Assembly: GCA_946481475.1 (NCBI GenBank)
Contig: CAMLOB010000083.1
Location: forward strand, 1-10,890
Origin: an uncultured Chlorobiota bacterium
GTDB lineage: Bacteria > Bacteroidota > Kapaibacteriia > OLB7
Reading direction: 5' to 3'
DNA length: 10,890 nucleotides
The position numbers and the translations under genes were made by a program. Shown piece by piece: positions 6,677-10,890 of this stretch. The notes under the pieces are model-generated. The model saw only the letters and a program-made list of their open reading frames with translations, was not told where the DNA came from and ran no database searches. Within the stretch, counting starts at the first letter, position 1, and the number at the start of each line of letters is the position of its first letter.

Positions 6677-7638
6677 TCTCCTTTCTCCATTGCCTGTGCG
6701 ATCTTTTTCCGAAGATCAGCAACTGCGCCGGGAAGGCGGGGGCCGAGTCCGAGCAGGTAGAGGTCATCCATCACAATGACCCGCTTCGCTTTCCCTGCGG
6801 ATGTCTGGTCGATGCCGGTTGTCTTCAGCAGACCGTCAATCCCCCCCGCACTCCCGACGCCGCTTTTCGGAACCAGAAGAATATCGGGATCGGCCGCCAC
6901 CAGACCTTCGGCGGTCAAGGGACGAAAACCTTCGTAGCCGACCGCGGCATTTCTTCCTCCGGCCAGCGAGATCATCCGCTCGGCCGATGTGTTGCTTCCG
7001 GCAGCGTGGAGCGAGCCGCTTCCGCGTGCGTAGACAAAGAGAACCGAAGGCTTTTCTTCTTCCGGCTTCTTCACATCCTCAGGCAGCGCGGCAATCACCG
7101 AGTCGGCCAATCGCTTCCCCCGCTCTTCCTCGCCGAGTCCGCGCGCAACCGCCAGAATTTTCTCCCGCACTCCATCCACCGTCGGCTCCTCCGGAACGAT
7201 CACCACCGGAATTCCCACACTCCTGATCTGCTCCAGCGCCGCCGACGGCTGTGCCTCGGATGATGCAAGGACAAGCGTGGGATTCAACGCAATGATGCTC
7301 TCGGCCGAGAGTGTCCGGAAGTAACCGACCTGTTGCAGTCGTGAGGTCTGTTCCGGCCAGGTGCTGGTGATGTCGACCGCAATCACCTGATCACCGTGAC
7401 CGAGGGCAAAGACCGTTTCGGTGACGCTGCCGCCGAGAGAGATGATCCGTTCGTTCTTTCCCGCTGCTCCGGTCGTGTCATCGGCCCGATCCCCGGGTTG
7501 CTCTCCCTCCCCGCCACAGGCGGAAAGAGAGAAGAGAAGGAGCAGACTTGTCAGGGGGAGCATCATCGAAAGGATGGATCGGTTTCCTCCCGATCGTCGG
7601 TCAATGTTCCCGAAAAGGGTATGTAAAAAGATCGCCAT
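6673..7638 (-). CDS. hmuT: Heme-binding periplasmic lipoprotein HmuT
   Basis: A class III (BtuF/HmuT-type) substrate-binding protein that receives heme in the periplasm and gives it to HmuUV. The signal region has LTSLLLLFSLSAC with a clean lipobox, so it is probably inner-membrane anchored. The mature part begins with an acidic linker, then the family block ERIISLGGSVTETVFALG and QQVGYFRTLSAE. The Tyr in VGY aligns, by my reading, with the heme-ligand Tyr of Yersinia HmuT. Later blocks are SLHAAGSNTSAERMISLAGG and, near the end, VIVMDDLYLLGLGPRLPGAV, both typical of heme-type members. The start is uncertain. The frame is open up to a GTG at 7695 overlapping the hmuY stop; ATGs occur at 7638 and at 7566/7563, none with a good ribosome site. 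I chose 7638 (321 residues) because it includes arginines before the hydrophobic core; the 7566 start gives 297 residues. Confidence 0.9.
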   Translation of the reverse strand: MAIFLHTLFGNIDRRSGGNRSILSMMLPLTSLLLLFSLSACGGEGEQPGDRADDTTGAAGKNERIISLGGSVTETVFALGHGDQVIAVDITSTWPEQTSRLQQVGYFRTLSAESIIALNPTLVLASSEAQPSAALEQIRSVGIPVVIVPEEPTVDGVREKILAVARGLGEEERGKRLADSVIAALPEDVKKPEEEKPSVLFVYARGSGSLHAAGSNTSAERMISLAGGRNAAVGYEGFRPLTAEGLVAADPDILLVPKSGVGSAGGIDGLLKTTGIDQTSAGKAKRVIVMDDLYLLGLGPRLPGAVADLRKKIAQAMEKGE

Positions 7639-7691
7639 GGACAGTTGTTGAAGATTATCGAATACGTTCGTTATGGTTCTTCCGACCCCGA

Positions 7692-8561
7692 TCACAACCG
7701 TTGCAGCCGAAAGGCCGGATAGCCTTTCTCCCCTTCCCCGTTATAGAAATCGGTGAAGACAAGTTTGTAGGTGAAGCCTTCGGCGTCGCGGATCACATAG
7801 ACCGGCGACCGGATGATGTAGCCTTCGGTAAAGTCATAGAACTTCCAGTCGTAGCCGACCCCATCGAGTCGGGAGGAGTAATCGAGCGATGTGACGGTCT
7901 CGACGGTGACCTCATCAAAACTTCGTACCGAATCGACGGCCGCCGTCGTGTTGTAGCGGTTCAGAAGAACGCCTGTCACGCTGTAGGGGGTGAACTCCGG
8001 ATCGTAGAAGAGATGGGTATAGCGGGTGAAGAGAATATCCCACTGATCTTTCGGCGGCTCCACCTCTACCGGCTCTCCCGAGGTGAAGGAGAGACCGACG
8101 AGGTTGCGGGAGGGATCGCGGCGAATCATTACGGTTCGATCCATACTGTTATCCAGCAAGGCGAAGCGGACATACCAGCCGGTTGCGTCTGCTCCCAGCA
8201 GAACGATCTTCACAAATCCGAGCGACGTTCCGGCGGCGTCATATCCCCGGTCGACGACATAGACGTGTCCGCGGGAGTCGACGGATTTTCCTTCCCCCCG
8301 CCACCAGATTCCGATCGCCGTCGAGTCAGAGTTACCGGAAGGATGATCGTACTTCCACTCAAGCCCGGATAGGGAAGTCACCGCCTCGAACTCCTGCAGA
8401 CCGGCATCGGCAGCCGACATGATCTGGGCACCGTTCAGGACGATGCGATACTCTCCTTCATCACACAGAAAGCCGAGATCCCAGTCGGTGATCTTGCCCT
8501 GTTTCACCACAGTTCCGGTTCCGAGATCAAAGTAGAGTCGTGTGTTGTAGTCGCTCCCCAT
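7692..8561 (-). CDS. hmuY: HmuY-family heme-binding protein, cut off from its signal peptide
   Basis: A 289-codon frame from the ATG at 8561. HmuY proteins are outer-membrane lipoprotein hemophores that pass heme to a TonB receptor. Family features seen here are KITDWDLGFLCDEGEYRIVL (23-42), HVYVVDRGYDAAGTSLGF (99-116), PPKDQWDILFTRYTHLFYDP (169-188) and the C-terminal IRDAEGFTYKLVFTDFYNG, then GYPAFRLQ. Coding clearly continues upstream of this ATG: the same frame reads YPIAPFDRGGVSDVVVG from 8612, as expected for the start of the mature domain. Two consecutive in-frame TAA codons (8618-8613) precede that, and just before them lies a lipoprotein signal (separate entry). No GTG or TTG exists between the stops and 8561. 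As written, the protein would be cytoplasmic and N-terminally trimmed. The body has no frameshift, which suggests recent inactivation, an unusual expression route or a sequence error. The gene lies between the receptor and hmuT. Confidence 0.85.
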   Translation of the reverse strand: MGSDYNTRLYFDLGTGTVVKQGKITDWDLGFLCDEGEYRIVLNGAQIMSAADAGLQEFEAVTSLSGLEWKYDHPSGNSDSTAIGIWWRGEGKSVDSRGHVYVVDRGYDAAGTSLGFVKIVLLGADATGWYVRFALLDNSMDRTVMIRRDPSRNLVGLSFTSGEPVEVEPPKDQWDILFTRYTHLFYDPEFTPYSVTGVLLNRYNTTAAVDSVRSFDEVTVETVTSLDYSSRLDGVGYDWKFYDFTEGYIIRSPVYVIRDAEGFTYKLVFTDFYNGEGEKGYPAFRLQRL

Positions 8562-8687
8562 CCCGACAACAACGTCGCTGACGCCGCCGCGATCGAACGG
8601 AGCAATAGGATATTATTACGGAATGCAGCCGATTGCGATCAGTCCAGGCAGCAGAGGAAGGGTGAGCAGCCTTAGAGGTTTTCTTAA

Positions 8688-8720
8688 AAGTCTCGGATTG
8701 CAGAAGTCTCGAATTGCAGA
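8688..8720. repeat. Two-copy 16-bp tandem repeat
   Basis: AAGTCTCGGATTGCAG at 8688-8703 is followed directly by AAGTCTCGAATTGCAG at 8704-8719, with one difference, and then by a further partial copy starting AAGTCTC at 8720. It lies between the left outer inverted repeat and hairpin copy C and looks like part of the same composite element. Confidence 0.8.
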
Positions 8721-8731
8721 AGTCTCTGTTG

Positions 8732-8811
8732 CTTCGTGGCTTCTTTGTGTCCTTTGTGACTTCGTGGTGAGATTTACCACAAAGTCACAAAGGGCACGAA
8801 GAATCACCAAG
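8732..8811. repeat. Palindromic intergenic repeat, copy C
   Basis: An imperfect hairpin of about 80 bases: left arm CTTCGTGGCTTCTTTGTGTC continuing to about 8772, right arm from about 8773 ending GAATCACCAAG. The core CCTTTGTGACTT-GTGGT is shared by the left arm and the reverse complement of the right arm. It belongs to the same family as copies A and B (GTGTCCTT-GTG core, GTGG ends) but is more diverged. Unlike A and B it lies within an operon, between the receptor gene and hmuY, where a hairpin could reduce expression of downstream genes (inference). Confidence 0.85.
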
Positions 8812-8944
8812 TGGTAGAGCATGTCCCGGATGCTTGTCTGTGACTGCTCAGACCACAGAGCACACAGGCTACTTTTAAGAAACCCTCTTAGACTCCGGTT
8901 TGCCGAAGCACTTTTTGTTCCGGTCACCACGACAGAAATTCTTT

Positions 8945-10890
8945 TCATCTCTCCCCTCCATTCCCTTTCATGCGAAGCGTCAGGTCGACAAAGAAGGTTC
9001 GTCCCCAGGCGACCGGCATCGTCTGATTCGGGCCGGTGTGCGCCCCTCCATCCACGCCGGAGGAGACCACATCGGTGACGTCAAACAGATTCTTTCCTCC
9101 GGCCCGGAGCTGCATAACGCCATCGAAGAGCGTATAGCCCGCGCTGAGATCCAGCGTGTGATATCCTTCAACATGCCGTTCCAGCAGATTCCCCTCGTCG
9201 TCCAGACTGTAGGAGGAGAGAGGACCGGTGAACTTGTAGAGGGAGGAGAACTTCAGCGATCCGAAGGGGATATAATCGGCCTCGACGGTCACCTCCGGAG
9301 AGAAACTGAAGGCGGAAAATCCTTCCGCTTCGGAGAGTCCGTTATCCCGCCCGATTGCGGCAATACCGACCCGTCCGGACACCCGCCCGGCTCCGTATTC
9401 TCCGGTCAGCGTTCCTCCTGCGGAACGGAAGTCTCCCACGTTCACGTAGGAGTAGAGATCCCCTTCGACGTTGGCCAGCGTGATCAGATCGGAGACGTCG
9501 TTGTAGAAGAAGTTCAGTCCGATCTCGACGGCATGTGTCTTCTGCGACCGATTCCAGGTAGCGGAAAAGGAAAGGTTGTCGGACGTCTCGGCTCTCAGGT
9601 CTTCATTCCCTTTGATGTTGTGGTTGATATCGACAAAGGAGAAGAAGAGATCGCGCAACGAAGGGGAGCGGAATCCCCGCCCCCACGATCCGCGGAGAAC
9701 GAGGTTCGCCGCCGGACTGAACAGGATATTCAGTGAAGGGATCGGCGGCGCGTCGTAGCGGGTATTATAGAGAAGTCTGAGACCGGGACGGAGGGTCAGT
9801 CGTGCAAAGGGACGTAGAGCGACCGTGCCGAATGCGGCATATTCCCCCACACTTTTTTCTCCGTCGGCAATGCGATCCCCTTCGGCAACTTCTCCCCGGG
9901 CTTCAATGCCCCCCTGCATATCGGAGAGCAACGCATCTTCTTGAAGCGAGGTATGATGATAGACGCCCCGACCGTTCCAGGCGCGAACCGAAGAGATGTC
10001 CTCGTCCGAGGGATTCGATGTCTGCTCCAGCGTCACCAGATTCTTCAGGAAGGTGCTGGTCGTGCGTCGGTAGAATGATGTCGCTCCCGTCAGTTCCACT
10101 CCTCCCCCCCGCCGGTTCAGCGGAAGGGTGGCCGTCAGCGTGTTGGTCAGCCGAAAGGTCGCATAGGAATCATCGAAGGCGGTTTCGCCGTAGGGGGCCC
10201 GGGGCATTCCGCGGTTCAGGATATATTCGTCGAAGACCCGGCTCTCAAGCGCCAGCGAAAGTGAGCCGAGGTACTGCTTCAGTTTCAGCTTGCCGAAGGT
10301 CTGCTCCCGCGGCTTCCACTCCTTCACGCGCCCGGTCTCTCCGTCGGAAAAACCGGCAAAGTAGTGGCGTCCCCCCGAGACTTCCGCGACGGTGGAATTG
10401 ATCCTTCCGGCAACCGAAAGATCGGCGTCCCAGACGCCGACCGACTCGTGATGGAATCCCCCCTCGGCCCTCCATGAGGAACCGACCGGGCGCCCGGTGA
10501 TGAGATTGACGACACCGCCGAGAGCATCCGTTCCGTAGAGGACCGAGAGGGGTCCTTCGATAATCTCCACCCGCTCGACATCGGCCACCGGAAGCTGTGC
10601 CGGATCGATATTCTCGCCGACACGTCCGATGACCGGAACACCGTCAACCAGAATCTTGACATGCTGTCCGGAAAGTCCCCCGACCCTCAGAGCCCCACCG
10701 AGAATATTGTCCTGATCGATTCTGACGTTGAGTTCTCCGGACATCAGGTCGCGAAGATTCTGTGCCGCCCGGTCCTCGATCTCTTCGCGGTCGATCACCC
10801 GGACGTTGTAGACCGAGCGGTCACGGGAGATGGGAACGGCCTGTCCGGTCACAACCACACCGCTACCATATATCTCGTCTTCGGTAAGGA
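8945..10890 (-). CDS. hmuR: TonB-dependent outer-membrane heme receptor (HmuR-like), 5' end missing
   Basis: About 648 codons are visible; the frame is open through the right edge, so the signal peptide and any N-terminal carboxypeptidase-regulatory-like domain lie outside. GVVVTGQAVPISRDRSVYNV begins the plug, followed by LRVGGLSGQHVKILVDGVPV and the plug end VERVEIIEGPLSVLYGTDALGGVVNLIT. The remaining ~520 residues are a 22-strand barrel with aromatic-rich strands, ending in GRTFFVDLTLRM and a short extra KGNGGER. Counting from the GTG codon at 10858, the barrel has GFRSPSLRDLFF (395-406), His413 in FVDINHNIKGNEDL and the GNEDL box (417-421). In known heme receptors (HemR, ShuA, HmuR) a heme-binding His lies between the FRAP and NPNL boxes, so this layout supports heme as substrate. 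Its stop overlaps the ATG of the hmuY 5' frame, so both were probably coupled. Any iron-responsive promoter would be beyond the window. Confidence 0.93.
   Translation of the reverse strand, partial: LTEDEIYGSGVVVTGQAVPISRDRSVYNVRVIDREEIEDRAAQNLRDLMSGELNVRIDQDNILGGALRVGGLSGQHVKILVDGVPVIGRVGENIDPAQLPVADVERVEIIEGPLSVLYGTDALGGVVNLITGRPVGSSWRAEGGFHHESVGVWDADLSVAGRINSTVAEVSGGRHYFAGFSDGETGRVKEWKPREQTFGKLKLKQYLGSLSLALESRVFDEYILNRGMPRAPYGETAFDDSYATFRLTNTLTATLPLNRRGGGVELTGATSFYRRTTSTFLKNLVTLEQTSNPSDEDISSVRAWNGRGVYHHTSLQEDALLSDMQGGIEARGEVAEGDRIADGEKSVGEYAAFGTVALRPFARLTLRPGLRLLYNTRYDAPPIPSLNILFSPAANLVLRGSWGRGFRSPSLRDLFFSFVDINHNIKGNEDLRAETSDNLSFSATWNRSQKTHAVEIGLNFFYNDVSDLITLANVEGDLYSYVNVGDFRSAGGTLTGEYGAGRVSGRVGIAAIGRDNGLSEAEGFSAFSFSPEVTVEADYIPFGSLKFSSLYKFTGPLSSYSLDDEGNLLERHVEGYHTLDLSAGYTLFDGVMQLRAGGKNLFDVTDVVSSGVDGGAHTGPNQTMPVAWGRTFFVDLTLRMKGNGGER

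Larger units (their letters stand above)
8671..8891. repeat. Composite element with outer inverted repeats, between hmuR and hmuY
   Basis: The 21 bases at 8671-8691 (CTTAGAGGTTTTCTTAAAAG plus T) match the reverse complement of 8871-8891 at 19 of 21 positions. Similarity stops at both outer edges. Inside are a short tandem repeat (8688-8720) and the intergenic hairpin copy C (8732-8811). The whole has the size and shape of a miniature inverted-repeat element. I see no convincing target-site duplication and no transposase. The minus-strand frame starting at 8948 stays open across the element. Confidence 0.7.
8616..8948 (-). pseudogene. hmuY: 5' fragment of hmuY: start and lipoprotein signal, ended by double TAA
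   Basis: A frame of 110 codons from an ATG at 8948, whose first bases overlap the stop of the TonB receptor gene (ATGA), to TAA at 8618-8616; a second TAA follows directly (8615-8613). It is in the same frame as the HmuY body that begins again at 8612. The last 24 residues (codons 8690-8619) are a textbook lipoprotein signal: LLRKPLR, then the core LLTLPLLPGLIAIGC with lipobox AIGC, then I-P and the stops. The middle of the frame is read through a palindromic element (8671-8891) and is not normal protein sequence. No ATG, GTG or TTG lies close enough before the signal to start it properly. Read together, the hmuY 5' end was invaded by the repeat and also carries two nonsense codons. TAA is a real stop here, because the DinB, HIT and hmuU genes end with it. 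Confidence 0.7.

Noticed and set aside
7548..8372. Plus-strand open frame of 274 codons opposite hmuT/hmuY
   Set aside because: It is antisense to two recognised genes and spans their junction, with no family features.
8613..8618. Genetic-code reassignment or programmed readthrough of TAA to explain hmuY
   Set aside because: Several intact genes in the window end in TAA, so a global reassignment is excluded. No readthrough-promoting context could be identified by eye, and two adjacent stops make programmed readthrough unlikely.
8688..8811. CRISPR-like repeats
   Set aside because: Only two and a bit adjacent 16-bp copies without spacers, next to a single hairpin. There are no cas genes and no regular repeat-spacer pattern.
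8616..8948. A self-standing 110-residue novel protein upstream of hmuY
   Set aside because: Its middle is translation of a palindromic repeat and its last 24 residues are the hmuY lipoprotein signal in frame with the HmuY body. It is better read as the broken 5' end of hmuY.
8900..9736. Plus-strand open frame of 278 codons opposite the TonB receptor
   Set aside because: It is a shadow of the receptor gene. The opposite strand carries all TonB-receptor hallmarks.

Overview
The window is a GC-rich (mostly high-50s to low-60s % by eye) piece of a Gram-negative bacterial chromosome. A TonB-dependent receptor, lipobox-type signal peptides and an HmuY-type heme-binding lipoprotein point to an outer-membrane organism of the Bacteroidota/Chlorobiota/Rhodothermota (FCB) neighbourhood. 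That placement rests on gene content only and is tentative.

Layout. The left part (1-2974) is a loose set of small housekeeping or unknown genes. On the minus strand are an unrecognised partial gene, a membrane-anchored protein with a possible PH-like domain, and a DinB-superfamily protein. Divergent from these, on the plus strand, are a HIT nucleotide hydrolase, a lower-GC putative lipoprotein and a DUF1569 (DinB-like) protein. The middle (2998-3600) holds a small Cys-rich protein gene bracketed by two copies of a palindromic intergenic repeat.

The right part (3610-10890) is one long minus-strand heme-acquisition locus. In transcription order it is: TonB-dependent heme receptor (hmuR-like, 5' end outside the window), hmuY, hmuT (substrate-binding lipoprotein), hmuU (permease), hmuV (ATPase) and hemS (cytoplasmic heme-handling protein). 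hmuU and hmuV each overlap the preceding gene by a few bases, and hmuV has a near-perfect Shine-Dalgarno inside hmuU. The expected route is heme bound at the surface by HmuY, taken through the outer membrane by the receptor, handed to HmuT, pumped in by HmuU2V2 and handled by HemS.

The most notable feature is at the hmuR-hmuY junction. A 221-bp composite palindrome (outer inverted repeats plus a third copy of the intergenic hairpin) sits where the hmuY start should be. The reading frame is open across the whole element, starting from an ATG that overlaps the hmuR stop. It then encodes a clear lipoprotein signal with lipobox (AIGC), and two residues later meets two consecutive in-frame TAA codons. 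The rest of HmuY follows intact in the same frame. In this sequence the hemophore therefore appears separated from its export signal, while every other gene of the locus is intact.
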